Source: Rickettsiales bacterium (GTDB lineage: Bacteria; Pseudomonadota; Alphaproteobacteria; Rickettsiales; JALZUV01). From it: DNA of 34,585 nt. The position numbers and the translations under genes were made by a program. Positions 8,378 through 16,308 of the stretch are shown here, one piece after another. Positions within the stretch are counted from its first letter, which is position 1; the number at the start of each line of letters is the position of its first letter. Under the pieces are notes generated by a model. It was not told the origin of the DNA, made no database searches, and saw nothing but the letters and a program-made list of their open reading frames with translations. The DNA lies in NCBI GenBank assembly GCA_029252805.1, contig JAQXAR010000051.1, positions 1 through 34,585 on the forward strand, read 5' to 3'.

Positions 8378-8989
8378 GTGCACACACAACAGACTCAACC
8401 CAGCTTATTTGAAGAGGATGCTCAGAAAGTGCTGCCTGATGGATTGCGCTATATCCCCAACTTCATCACCCCAGCTGAAGAATCCACCCTTCTCAATAAC
8501 ATCGACCAGCAGCCATGGCTCAATGATCTGAAACGGCGCGTGCAGCATTATGGTTGGAAGTATGATTATACCGCTCGGCGTGTGGACAGCACGATGCGGC
8601 TGGGGCTGTTACCGAATTGGCTGATGGATTATTGCCGCCGATTATACGATGAAGAGCATTTCCCCAAATTACCCGATCAGGTGATTATCAATGAATATGA
8701 GCCTGGTCAGGGCATTGCGTCACATATCGACTGCGTGCTGTGCTTTGAAGAAACCATTGCTGCACTGAGCCTGGGTTCGTCCTGTGTAATGGAATTCACC
8801 AACCCAGATACTAGTGAGAAAGTTGCCCATATGTTGGAACCGCGCAGTCTGCTTATCTCCTCAGGCAATGCCCGTTATCAATGGAAGCACGGGATTACAG
8901 CTCGTAAGACAGATAAACATGAAGGCCAAACTATCCAGCGCAGCAGACGTATTTCTCTGACGTTTCGGAATGTGATTATCAATTCATAA
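8378..8989 (+). CDS. alkB: AlkB-type 2-oxoglutarate/Fe(II) oxygenase (alkylated nucleic acid repair)
   Basis: AlkB-family enzymes oxidatively remove methyl lesions from DNA or RNA bases using Fe(II) and 2-oxoglutarate. From the GTG start, the iron ligands are H116 and D118 (SHIDCV) and H171 (WKHGI), and the 2-oxoglutarate clamp is R191/R197 (RRISLTFR). The substrate-side loop NEYEPGQGI is present and the family length (~200 residues) is complete. The frame is open from ATG 8294, but the 28 extra residues have no family character and would cover the promoter region, so GTG 8378 (upstream GAAGAAAG) is favoured. It is divergent from the RM operon and probably island cargo. Confidence 0.88.
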   Translation: MHTQQTQPSLFEEDAQKVLPDGLRYIPNFITPAEESTLLNNIDQQPWLNDLKRRVQHYGWKYDYTARRVDSTMRLGLLPNWLMDYCRRLYDEEHFPKLPDQVIINEYEPGQGIASHIDCVLCFEETIAALSLGSSCVMEFTNPDTSEKVAHMLEPRSLLISSGNARYQWKHGITARKTDKHEGQTIQRSRRISLTFRNVIINS

Positions 8990-8998
8990 TCAATATCC

Positions 8999-9153
8999 GT
9001 CACATCGTGTCACGCTTCGTCACTTCGCGTCACATCATGTAACAGCGCGAAATATTTTGTAACGCGATGTAACAGGATGTAACGGCAAGTAACGCGATGA
9101 AACATTTTGCAACGGCATGCAACGCCGTGCAACAGATTGCAACACGATGCAGC
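8999..9153. repeat. 16-unit pentamer array in exact 10-bp phase
   Basis: A 5-base core recurs every 10 bp with variable 5-base spacers. From 8999 the cores are GTCAC four times, GTAAC, GAAAT, GTAAC four times, GAAAC, GCAAC four times and GCAGC. Variants are grouped, as if produced by local expansion. There is no coding explanation: several frames are interrupted. The spacing puts every core on one face of the helix, as expected for cooperative protein binding (iteron-like) or for bending. It is not a CRISPR, since units and spacers are far too short. Confidence 0.85.
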
Positions 9154-9175
9154 GTTTTTGTGCATACACCTTTCC

Positions 9176-9343
9176 AAACGAAATGCCCCCACATATCCCC
9201 ATTTCGTTTTCTCAAGCCCTAACTCTTTGATTTATCAATAACTTGATACCAAGAAAACGAAACGAAATGGTTTTTCTGGAAATGTGCCTAGTAAAACCCC
9301 GCGCCCTCGGCGTACCCGTAGGGGGGGGCCACGGGAGTACCTT
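9176..9343. repeat. Inverted and direct copies of AAACGAAATG plus a GC-rich imperfect palindrome
   Basis: AAACGAAATG (9176-9185) faces its reverse complement CATTTCGTTT (9200-9209) across a C-rich 14-base loop, and a third copy in direct orientation lies at 9260-9269. Further on (about 9310-9343) GTACCCGT and ACGGGAGTAC flank an eight-G run, forming an imperfect inverted repeat. No gene was found between alkB and the arsenite exporter, so this 370-base gap is purely repeat or regulatory sequence. Confidence 0.55.
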
Positions 9344-9361
9344 GCATGTTGGTCGCTGATA

Positions 9362-10400
9362 TTAGGCAGGGAATTTGTGTCTCGTTCTATTAGCAAACGC
9401 CACCAGCGAGAGCATCACCGGCACTTCGACTAGAACGCCGACCACCGTGGCGAGCGCTGCGCCGGAATGTAATCCAAATAAACTGATAGCAACTGCCACG
9501 GCCAGCTCGAAGAAGTTGGACGTACCGATCAGTGCAGCAGGTGCAGCGGTGGAAAATTGTACGCGCCAGAGATATGCCCATGCGTAAGCGATAAAGAATA
9601 TGCCGTAACTTTGAATGAGTAACGGCACCGCTATCAGGCAAATCACCAGCGGTTTATCGATGATGGTCTGTGCTTGGAAGCCAAATAGCAGCACAACAGT
9701 TGCCAGCAATCCCATGATCGAGAATGGCTTTACTTTGGCGGTGAAGCGTTCAATGCGCTCATGGCTGCTGTTCCTGTCCAGTCTGCGGCGTGTGGCGTAT
9801 CCGGCAGCCAGCGGGATCACGACATAGAGGATAACGGAAAGCAGCAGGGTTTCCCATGGCACGACGATATCGGTCACGCCGAGCAGGAAGGCAGCCAACG
9901 GCGCGAAGGCAAAGATCATAATGATGTCGTTAATCGATACCTGTACCAGCGTGTAGTTGGCATCGCCGCGCACCAGCTGGCTCCAGACGAATACCATCGC
10001 GGTGCAGGGTGCAACGCCGAGCAGAATCATCCCTGCGATATATTCCTTGGCAGTTTCGGGCGCGATCAACCCAGCAAACACATGCTCGAAAAAGAGTACA
10101 CCGAGTGCCGCCATCGTAAAGGGCTTCACGAGCCAGTTCACCACCAGCGTAATGCACAGTCCTTTGGGTTTGCGGCCAACGTCCTTGATACTGGCAAAAT
10201 CAACATTGACCATCATAGGGTAAATCATCACCCAGATAAACACCGCCACAACAAGATTCACCTTGGCATATTCCAGTTCGGCGATCATCTGGAAAATAGA
10301 AGGCACCGCAATGCCCAGCCCAACACCTGCGCCGATGCTTAGCCCCACCCAGAGGGATAAATAACGTTCAAAAAAAACCGAGTGGTGAGTGTTCTTTCAT
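9362..10400 (-). CDS. acr3: ACR3-type arsenite efflux permease, frameshifted near its start
   Basis: ACR3 (also called arsB/arsB3) permeases export As(III) across the inner membrane. About ten hydrophobic segments are visible, with family blocks [31 protein letters not shown] (the conserved thiol-binding Cys) and [18 protein letters not shown]. The uninterrupted frame runs 9362-10348. The family N-terminus (GFF, then [11 protein letters not shown]) is encoded just upstream starting at ATG 10400, but a run of eight T (10370-10377 on the complement) shifts the frame; seven would restore it. A GTG at 10348 could give a protein missing only ~18 residues. No arsR or arsC is present in the window. 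Confidence 0.88.
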
Positions 10401-10496
10401 CGCCTTCACTTCTGAATAGGTTAGCTGTGTTTCTATTGCTTGTTCTAGCTAGCATAGCAGCTGGATTTGGTCGCTGATAGCGCTTAAATGGGCGAG

Positions 10497-10565
10497 TTAT
10501 CCACAGTTTTAGCTCTCTCTATTAAAGAGTAGTTCTAGTTTTAGTTATGGGTCTAGTTCTAGCTG
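10497..10565. promoter_or_regulatory. Consensus DnaA box and hexamer repeats (possible replication origin)
   Basis: TTATCCACA at 10497-10505 is a perfect consensus DnaA box. From 10530 to 10565 hexamers run in register: TAGTTC, TAGTTT, TAGTTA, TGGGTC, TAGTTC, TAGCTG, overlapping the 3' end of the DUF1376 gene. A second TTATCCACA lies inside that gene at 10889-10897. Next to a replication-type gene this could be the origin of an integrated plasmid or satellite; a single non-coding box is weak evidence by itself. Confidence 0.4.
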
Positions 10566-11003
10566 GTCGAGTACGTCGCTTATATGTCGCCCTGAGCCGT
10601 TGGTGCGCCGCCTTGCTCCACCGACAGCGCCATCTTTCGCTACAGCGTTCGCTTGAGTGCTTTTCCAGTTTTCTGCCGTTTTACGTCCACCTTTGCCGCC
10701 ATTTTGTGCGTTGATTGCGCTCTTTTTAATCGCACTTTGATAGTCTTTTTGTAGTCGTTTTTGTGTGATAACGCCTTCATAAATGAGCAAGTAGTCACTC
10801 AATCGAACCTTGATTTTCTGCCATTTTTTCACCGGAATACGCAGCAATCGTGCAACGTCTTTATCGTTGTCCGGCAGGTGACCACCTTTTATCCACAGGT
10901 GATCCATCAGCAGGCGATACGCCCCTTGCTCCTCCAGCGTCAGCGTGCCGGTGTCGGAAATATGCGCATCAAGATACCATTGCTGCATCGGAATTTTGCC
11001 CAT
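10545..11003 (-). CDS. DUF1376-type (YdaU-like) phage/plasmid replication-associated protein
   Basis: The 152-residue product begins MQQWYLDAHISDTGTLTLEE and continues with GAYRLLMDHLWIKGGHLPDN, DVARLLRIPVKKWQKIK and GVITQKRLQKDY, the DUF1376 domain of prophage replication modules. That domain is thought to resemble winged-helix initiators. The Gly/Lys/Arg-rich C-terminus (KNGG-like, residues ~100-140) looks disordered and could bind DNA. Its ATG lies 2 bases after the stop of the upstream HTH gene, so the two form an operon. Confidence 0.8.
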   Translation of the reverse strand: MGKIPMQQWYLDAHISDTGTLTLEEQGAYRLLMDHLWIKGGHLPDNDKDVARLLRIPVKKWQKIKVRLSDYLLIYEGVITQKRLQKDYQSAIKKSAINAQNGGKGGRKTAENWKSTQANAVAKDGAVGGARRRTNGSGRHISDVLDQLELDP

Positions 11004-11005
11004 GG

Positions 11006-11230
11006 CTACACCCCATCTGGCAGTTCGATATTCTCGGTACGCGCATCGACAAACGCCAGCAGATCCGAATAGCGGTATTTCACCAGCCGCCCGACTTTTA
11101 CATATGGCAAGGTATAGCGCTTATTGCACGCCCACACCGCTAGCGTGTGCTCCTTCACGCCTAAAAACTCTGCCGCCTGTTTACGGGTGAGCAGGCATTC
11201 CTTCAATAAATCTTCTTTGGTTAATTGCAT
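11006..11230 (-). CDS. Excisionase-like HTH DNA-binding protein
   Basis: The 74-residue protein contains LLTRKQAAEFLGVKEHTLAV followed by LPYVKVGRLVKYRYSDLLAF, the excisionase/MerR-type helix-turn-helix and wing found in recombination directionality factors and element regulators. It precedes the DUF1376 gene by 2 bases and follows three iteron-like repeats, so it may regulate or license excision or replication of this module. Confidence 0.85.
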   Translation of the reverse strand: MQLTKEDLLKECLLTRKQAAEFLGVKEHTLAVWACNKRYTLPYVKVGRLVKYRYSDLLAFVDARTENIELPDGV

Positions 11231-11289
11231 GATTTTCTCCGTGGTTGGTTGTTGATACGCCCAACGTTACGGAGCTTTATGCAGTTGCG

Positions 11290-11352
11290 GTAGATGCGTG
11301 GCGGGCAGACTTAAATGCGTGCGCGGCAGACTATGGTGTGTGCTGGGCAGGC
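11290..11352. repeat. Three 21-bp direct repeats (iteron-like)
   Basis: Units at 11290-11310, 11311-11331 and 11332-11352 each end in GGCAGAC or GGCAGGC at exactly 21-bp intervals, two helical turns. Units 1 and 2 agree at 16 of 21 positions, units 2 and 3 at 13. They lie between the unknown gene's stop and the HTH/DUF1376 pair, where plasmid iterons or repressor sites would be expected. Confidence 0.55.
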
Positions 11353-11353
11353 T

Positions 11354-12091
11354 CTATACTGAAGATCGATTCATCACCCGCACCCAGCGATAAATCGTAT
11401 CATAGGGGTTGGAAAGTGGTTCGTCTCCTGTCATCGGGTTATGCTCCAGCTCATCGGCAAGTTTGAGCGCGATTTGGCTCATGCTTAAGTTGGAGCCTTT
11501 GGCGCGAATTTCTTTGAATCGCTGCTCTGCGTAGGCCTTGGTTTTGCCGTAGAGTTTCTCGGCGCGGGCTTTACCACCATTTTTTGCCTGACGGATTTGC
11601 TGAGTGGTGTGATGCCGGATCATTGCCGCGCAGCTATTAGCGGCAACGGCATGTTCCACCGCTTGTTGCAGCTTTAGAAGCTGTGAGGCGGAAAGTACCG
11701 CAACGCCATTTTTCTGCAATTCTGGCAAGGCTTGGTTAAGCAACATCAGCGCATTGATGAGATAAAGCGAGGGGGCCTGCTCGCAGAATGTTTTGTCAGG
11801 ATCGGCGATGCCGTATTCTATTGCGGGTGGATCAAGAAAAATGCCCAGATCATCCAGCCCTTCCACCGCCGTTAAAAATCCATCTATCGAATCAATATCG
11901 AAACTGTTCTCATACAGTGCCAGCAATTCCTTCAGCAGATTTTCAAAGGCGGCGGGCACTGGTTCGGAAATATCAAAACCATCAGTATAACTAACCGCAT
12001 CGCTTTGCTTACAGCGAAACCAGCCGAGCAGGAAACCATCCAGCTTATGCAGCAAGACATGTTCGGTGGAAATGGCGGCGGCCAGCATCAT
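11354..12091 (-). CDS. Unrecognised integrase-linked protein
   Basis: The 245-residue product has no family I can name. The N-terminal two thirds are acidic and helical (FENLLKELLALYENSFDIDS). The last ~90 residues are basic (QIRQAKNGGKARAEKLYGKT, then AYAEQRFKEIRA) and end with a helix-rich segment that could be a DNA-binding domain. Its ATG overlaps the ancestral integrase stop (TGA at 12088-12090), so it was translated from the integrase transcript. Position suggests a maintenance or replication helper of the same element; this is inference. Confidence 0.6.
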   Translation of the reverse strand: MMLAAAISTEHVLLHKLDGFLLGWFRCKQSDAVSYTDGFDISEPVPAAFENLLKELLALYENSFDIDSIDGFLTAVEGLDDLGIFLDPPAIEYGIADPDKTFCEQAPSLYLINALMLLNQALPELQKNGVAVLSASQLLKLQQAVEHAVAANSCAAMIRHHTTQQIRQAKNGGKARAEKLYGKTKAYAEQRFKEIRAKGSNLSMSQIALKLADELEHNPMTGDEPLSNPYDTIYRWVRVMNRSSV

Positions 12092-13275
12092 GCATGCTCC
12101 GCTTCGTTCTTTTTGGCGGCGAGGAAGAGTGCTTCGGTGGCGCTTTGCACTGATTGGCGGACGGGTTCCAGCGTGAGTCGCTCATAGATGGCGGTGGATT
12201 ACTGGCTTTTATGGCCGAGCGATTTGCCGATAATCGCGGTGCTAGTGCCCTGTAATGCCTGCCAGCTACCGAGTGTACGGCGCAGATCATGGATGCGTAG
12301 GTTTTCAATCTCTGCCACTTCGAGCAGGCGATACCATGCTTTCTTCGGGTCGGCCAAATGCCCATCCACACCATCGCCAGGGAAAACATAATGTGATTCT
12401 TGTTCCGTCAGCTCCTGCACCTTTTTGCGTTTTTGCAGCATCTCCATCGCCTGTGGCGAGAGCGGTACGTTGTGCGGATCGCCATTTTTGGTATCAGGAA
12501 TGCGCCAGATTTTATGCTCCATATTGATGTCCTTCCAGCGCATGGCCAGCACATTGCCCTTGCGGGCACCGGTGAGCAGCGCCATCAGGATGAAATCACG
12601 CGCGGTGATATTTTCCTCTTTTGCTAGCGCATCAAAAAAACGAGCGACTTCTTCCGGCAGCAGAAAACGGTCACGCGATTGCTCACGGAACTTCTTCACG
12701 CCGAGGGCGGGGTTACGTCCATCCCAGCCCCATTCAATGGCTTTGTTGTAGATCGCTCGCACGCGCTCTAAAATTCGGTTCGCCTGATAACGTCCGCTGG
12801 TTTCGCCCAAGTCAGTGTGTAGCTTGTGCACATCTTCATTGGTGATGCGCGAAATTTTGCGATTAAACCAATGTGATAAATGCTTGTTCACCTCGCGTTC
12901 GTCGTATTTCCAGGAGCGTTTGTATTTTTTGCTGTAGCGCTCCATGTAGAGCTCGAACAATTTGGCGAAGGTCATCTCGTCGCGGATGGCGCGTTTCTCT
13001 GCCTGCGGGTTTTTGCCCATGGCGATGCTGCCTTTGGTTTTTGCGGCCAGCTTTCGGGCATTCTCAATGCTGAGGTCAGGATAGCGCCCTAGCGTGATGC
13101 GCTCATCTGCGCCGTCAATACGTTTGCGCACGAAGAAGGTTTTGCTTCCGGCCCGCGTGACGGAAACTGATAGCCCTGTTTCCTTAGTATCACGGTAATA
13201 GGCCCGCACCGATTTGGTGGGCGCAGGCAACGCCTCAATGTTCTTTTTCGTGAAGTTGATTTCTTTGCCTGCCAT
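12088..13275 (-). pseudogene. int: Tyrosine integrase with a nonsense codon before the catalytic Tyr
   Basis: This is a phage/satellite-type integrase with the N-terminal DUF4102-like domain (KNIEALPAPTKSVRAYYRDT, then GLSVSVTRAGSKTFFVRK), a SAM-like core-binding domain (TFAKLFELYMERYSKKYK) and a catalytic domain with TGARKGNVLAMRW (first Arg), HDLRRTLGSW (His, Arg) and GKSLGHKS (His). At 12199-12201 a TAA replaces what should be a Gln codon after GHKSQ. Past it, the same frame continues STAIYERLTLEPVRQSVQSA to a stop at 12088, including the expected nucleophile Tyr in AIYERL. Without readthrough the enzyme lacks its nucleophile. ATG 13275 is preferred over the GTG/ATG choices upstream because MAGKEINFTKKN starts the family homology. 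Confidence 0.88.
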
Positions 13276-13588
13276 TTTCTTGATAAATACCCGTGTAATT
13301 TGGTGTAATGTCATACACATGAAGCAATAGAAAAAGGCAGAAGTAAACTTCTAAAGTGTTCGAACATTCAATGGGTTGAAATGGCTGGGAATTATGGAAA
13401 CCTTCTGTGGGGCATAGGAAAAAATAATACTAATCCTATCAAAAATGATCCTTAATCCTATCGCGGATAATAGAATTAGATGCTTAGCGTGGAAGGATTC
13501 ACGCTTCACTCAACTCTTGCACCAATGGTTATTATAATATACAATAGAGCTATATATGATTATAATAATAACCATTAAGCCTTATTAA
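13276..13588. promoter_or_regulatory. Divergent int/hipBA control region with a large palindrome
   Basis: This 313-base gap has no gene. TAATCCTATC occurs twice (13431-13440, 13453-13462). AATGGTTATTATAAT (13524-13538) is mirrored by ATTATAATAATAACCATT (13559-13576), an A/T-rich palindrome ending 12 bp before hipB. HipB-type antitoxins autoregulate through such operators, so this is the likely hipBA operator. Confidence 0.6.
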
Positions 13589-13909
13589 ATGATGAGAAAA
13601 ACTGTAACATTATCACCAGCGTTAGCTGATGTTTTGAGCGCAATGGGTGAAAATATCAAATTAGCCCGTTTGCGTAGAAAGATTACAACTACCATGCTGG
13701 CCGAGCGTGCGGGCATTAGCCGCGTGACGCTGCGTAAAGTGGAGAATGGTGAAAGCGGCGTTAGCATAGGGATCGTTGCCAATGTGCTTTTTTGCCTCGG
13801 CCTTGAGAAAGATTTACTGCTGCTCGCAGGTGATGATCCGTTAGGGCGGCGTTTGCAGGATGCTGAGCTGACCCATACCAAAGAGCGCGTACCCAAGAGG
13901 AAAGGCTGA
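13589..13909 (+). CDS. hipB: HipB-like XRE antitoxin/repressor
   Basis: The 106-residue XRE protein has its helix-turn-helix at about 20-75: GENIKLARLRRKITTTMLAE followed by RAGISRVTLRKVENGESGVS. The acidic/basic tail follows family pattern. HipB neutralises the HipA kinase and represses the operon. Its stop overlaps the hipA start as TGATG. The start is ATG 13589 or the adjacent ATG 13592; no Shine-Dalgarno is evident, and the palindrome ends only 12 bp upstream. Confidence 0.9.
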   Translation: MMRKTVTLSPALADVLSAMGENIKLARLRRKITTTMLAERAGISRVTLRKVENGESGVSIGIVANVLFCLGLEKDLLLLAGDDPLGRRLQDAELTHTKERVPKRKG

Positions 13910-15192
13910 TGGCGGCGAAACAACATACACAAAAAGCAATTCAAGTATGCGCGCATTGGCAGGGTATGGATGATCCAATCTTAATGGGAACGCTATATGC
14001 TACACCGTCCAGAGGAAAAGAGGTATTCTCTTTTGAGTATGAAAAGTCCTGGCTGCAATCAGACTATGCACAGAATCTTGACCCCGATTTAGGTTTGTTT
14101 TCCGGGCCGCAATATGCGCGTGATGGGCATGATAATTTCGGCCTATTTCTGGACTCTTCCCCCGACCGTTGGGGACGCGTACTCATGCAGCGTCGTGAGG
14201 CACAACAGGCGCTAGCAGAAAAACGGGATGTGCGCTCACTGTTGGAATCAGATTATTTGCTGGGTGTTTTTGATGCCCACCGCATGGGGGCATTGAGGTT
14301 TCGCTTATCAGAAGATATGCCGTTTTTAGATAATCAGATGGATATGGCTGCGCCTCCATGGACGAAGCTGCGTGAACTGGAATATGCCAGCTTGCAGTTA
14401 GAGCGCGACAATGCCGAAAGTGATAAAGACTACCTCACATGGCTGAAAATGCTGATTGCCCCAGGTGGATCGCTCGGTGGTGCTCGCCCCAAAGCCAGCG
14501 TGCTTGATGATAGTGGCCATCCATGGATTGCCAAATTCCCCAGCCGCCGCGATGAAATAAATATCGGAAAATGGGAACATTTGATTTCACAGTTGGCACA
14601 GAAGACAGGCGTTGAAACCGCACAATCTGAAATCCGTCATTTCTCCGGAGAATATGACACATTCCTCACCAAGCGGTTTGATCGCACAGACAATGGCGAG
14701 CGTCTGCATTTTGCCTCAGCAATGACGTTGCTTGGCAAAAAAGACGGCGATGGTGGCGACACAGGTGTGAGCTATCTGGATTTAGCAGACTTTCTGGTGC
14801 GTCATGGAGCGCAGGTGAGCAAAGACCTGGAGCAGCTTTGGCGGCGTATTGTGTTTTATGTGTGTGTGTCCAACACCGATGACCATCTGCGTAATCATGG
14901 CTTTATGCTGACTCCTCAAGGCTGGGTGCTTTCACCAGCTTATGACATTAATCCTGTGGCCACCGCAGGCGGTTTGTCGCTCAATATTTCTAAGGATGAC
15001 AACAGTCAGAACCTTGAGCTTGTGCGCAGTGTCGCTCCGCATTTCCGCGTAAGTGAGAAGCGGGTGGATGAGATTATTCAGGAGGTCATAGCAGTGGTTC
15101 AGTCTTGGTCAGAGCTGGCAAAGAAACTGAATATCCCATCCCGTGAAATGAGCCTGATGAAGGGCGCGTTTCGAGTGACGGATAGCGATTAA
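13909..15192 (+). CDS. hipA: HipA-like serine/threonine kinase toxin
   Basis: HipA toxins phosphorylate translation factors (GltX in E. coli) and induce dormancy. The 427-residue protein is full length. It has a HipA N-terminal domain ending near 140, the Gly/Ser-rich loop APGGSLGGARPK (184-195), the nucleotide-anchoring Lys in WIAKF (about 209), catalytic SNTDDHLRNHGF (321-332) and the metal-binding SPAYDIN (342-348). All expected catalytic residues are present, so it looks active. HipB is coupled immediately upstream. Other HipA substrates are known in the family, so the target cannot be read from sequence. Confidence 0.92.
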   Translation: MAAKQHTQKAIQVCAHWQGMDDPILMGTLYATPSRGKEVFSFEYEKSWLQSDYAQNLDPDLGLFSGPQYARDGHDNFGLFLDSSPDRWGRVLMQRREAQQALAEKRDVRSLLESDYLLGVFDAHRMGALRFRLSEDMPFLDNQMDMAAPPWTKLRELEYASLQLERDNAESDKDYLTWLKMLIAPGGSLGGARPKASVLDDSGHPWIAKFPSRRDEINIGKWEHLISQLAQKTGVETAQSEIRHFSGEYDTFLTKRFDRTDNGERLHFASAMTLLGKKDGDGGDTGVSYLDLADFLVRHGAQVSKDLEQLWRRIVFYVCVSNTDDHLRNHGFMLTPQGWVLSPAYDINPVATAGGLSLNISKDDNSQNLELVRSVAPHFRVSEKRVDEIIQEVIAVVQSWSELAKKLNIPSREMSLMKGAFRVTDSD

Positions 15193-15578
15193 TTTCCCAA
15201 TTCCGGTGCCGCATTTGCCGAAATCTGGTGCCGCACTGGTGCCGCATTCGGGGTGAAAAAGGGTGTATTTTCACTTGTTTGGAAAATCTCAAAGTAATGC
15301 CCGATAGATTATTTGCTCTGCCCCTGAAGCTCTAACTTATTGGTGTAAGTATATCGTTGAACGGCTTTGGCCTGTTCGGTTGATAACTTCTGGTAAGCGT
15401 ATAATTCTTTTTTGCATTGTCTGACCTTGTGTGTTGTTGAACAAGGTCATTCGAGCACGTTGCTAGTGCTTCGAGTGGGATATCCTGAAAGTTAATCGGA
15501 TTTCCGATTACTCACTTATGTATTCATCTTCTAATTCTATCGCTGCTTTTCTAAGGCAATCCTTCACGGTGCCTGGGT
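15193..15578. repeat. Gene-free gap: GGTGCCGCA triplicate and hairpins downstream of hipA
   Basis: GGTGCCGCA occurs at 15205-15213, 15227-15235 and 15238-15246. GTGAAAA (15253-15259) pairs with TTTTCAC (15268-15274), a weak terminator candidate for hipBA. GACCTTGT (15423-15430) pairs perfectly with ACAAGGTC (15441-15448), followed by a second, imperfect stem (GAGCAC/GTGCTT). The repeats may mark an old element boundary. No convincing gene is seen on either strand. Confidence 0.5.
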
Positions 15579-16073
15579 CTATTTTGATGCCATATAGATG
15601 GCAACAGCCGTTAAGTGAGTCTTTAAGGTGGGAGTTGCAGAATCATATAATGTCACGTCATCCACCACGTGAAGTGAGTTTCGTATTTCAGATATGTTAT
15701 CCAACGAATACGATTTATTCATTTTAGTTTGGCAGTCACGACACAAAGCACGCGCTAAAACTCGTTTCCCTTTTTGCTCTAATTGAATTTGATTTTTCAA
15801 AAACGGTTTTGCTTCTTTGCAGCTCATGCAAAACATCTCATTTAGCTTGGTTTTGCATTTATTTTTCTCATTCATTTTACCAAGAAATACACGCAAATCC
15901 TCTCCATAAATAAGAAATGCCCTCTGCTTATCAATCACAGGCAAGCCATCTTTAACCCAGCCGCGCACCGTTTGCTGGTGGAGCCGTTGTGATTGATACA
16001 ATGCACAAACCTCATCAATGTCATACGAGTACCAATATTTAATGCTTTTCAGCGGGTAATTTCTCTTTCCCAT
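15579..16073 (-). CDS. HTH plus zinc-ribbon island protein
   Basis: The 164-residue product has an N-terminal helix-turn-helix-like segment (DEVCALYQSQRLHQQTVRGW, then VKDGLPVID and LIYGEDLRVFL). A C-x2-C pair (FCMSCKEAKPF) and a second C-x2-C pair (ALCRDCQTKMNKSYS) together make a four-Cys zinc ribbon. I recognise this architecture from alphaproteobacterial integrative elements, where it accompanies AlpA and recombinase genes; the function is unknown. It lies 18 bases downstream of alpA on the same strand. Confidence 0.65.
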   Translation of the reverse strand: MGKRNYPLKSIKYWYSYDIDEVCALYQSQRLHQQTVRGWVKDGLPVIDKQRAFLIYGEDLRVFLGKMNEKNKCKTKLNEMFCMSCKEAKPFLKNQIQLEQKGKRVLARALCRDCQTKMNKSYSLDNISEIRNSLHVVDDVTLYDSATPTLKTHLTAVAIYMASK

Positions 16074-16091
16074 AAATCAATACCAGCACAA

Positions 16092-16304
16092 CTATTGCTG
16101 TGGCACGGATGCTTTTATAGGGCGGCTATTTGAGATGCGCGACTCAATCCAGTCATTGACCTCGCTCTCAATCCATCCCACCGCATGACTGGTAATTTTA
16201 ATGGGGGCAGGGAAAGTATTCATCTTGATGCCATCGTAGATGCTAGAACGACTTAGCCCTGTTTTTGACTTCACTTCTGAAAGTCGGATAATTCTTTTAG
16301 TCAT
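16092..16304 (-). CDS. alpA: AlpA-family phage/element regulator
   Basis: The 70-residue protein reads IIRLSEVKSKTGLSRSSIYD followed by GIKMNTFPAPIKI and VGWIESEVNDWIESR, the AlpA winged-helix pattern. AlpA proteins activate integrase/excision genes of P4-like satellites. ATG 16304 has a GAGGAC site upstream, inside the inverted repeat at 16309-16340. It is divergent from the SpoVG-like gene. Confidence 0.9.
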   Translation of the reverse strand: MTKRIIRLSEVKSKTGLSRSSIYDGIKMNTFPAPIKITSHAVGWIESEVNDWIESRISNSRPIKASVPQQ

Positions 16305-16308
16305 TTTT

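Noticed and set aside
8999-9153. CRISPR array
   Set aside because: The units are 5 bases with 5-base spacers; no repeat of CRISPR length and no cas genes nearby.
9010-9215. Short Cys/His-rich minus-strand ORFs over the decamer array
   Set aside because: Their composition merely reflects the 10-bp repeat read in different frames; no start signals and two overlapping frames look equally good.
9761-10342. 193-codon plus-strand ORF
   Set aside because: It is the antisense shadow of the ACR3 permease; its His/Arg/Gln-rich composition is typical of such shadows.
15253-15274. Strong intrinsic terminator of hipBA
   Set aside because: The stem is A/T-rich with an 8-base loop and no T-run directly after it, so it is only a weak candidate.
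15518-15727. 69-codon plus-strand ORF
   Set aside because: It overlaps the end of the HTH/zinc-ribbon gene in antisense and has no recognisable content.
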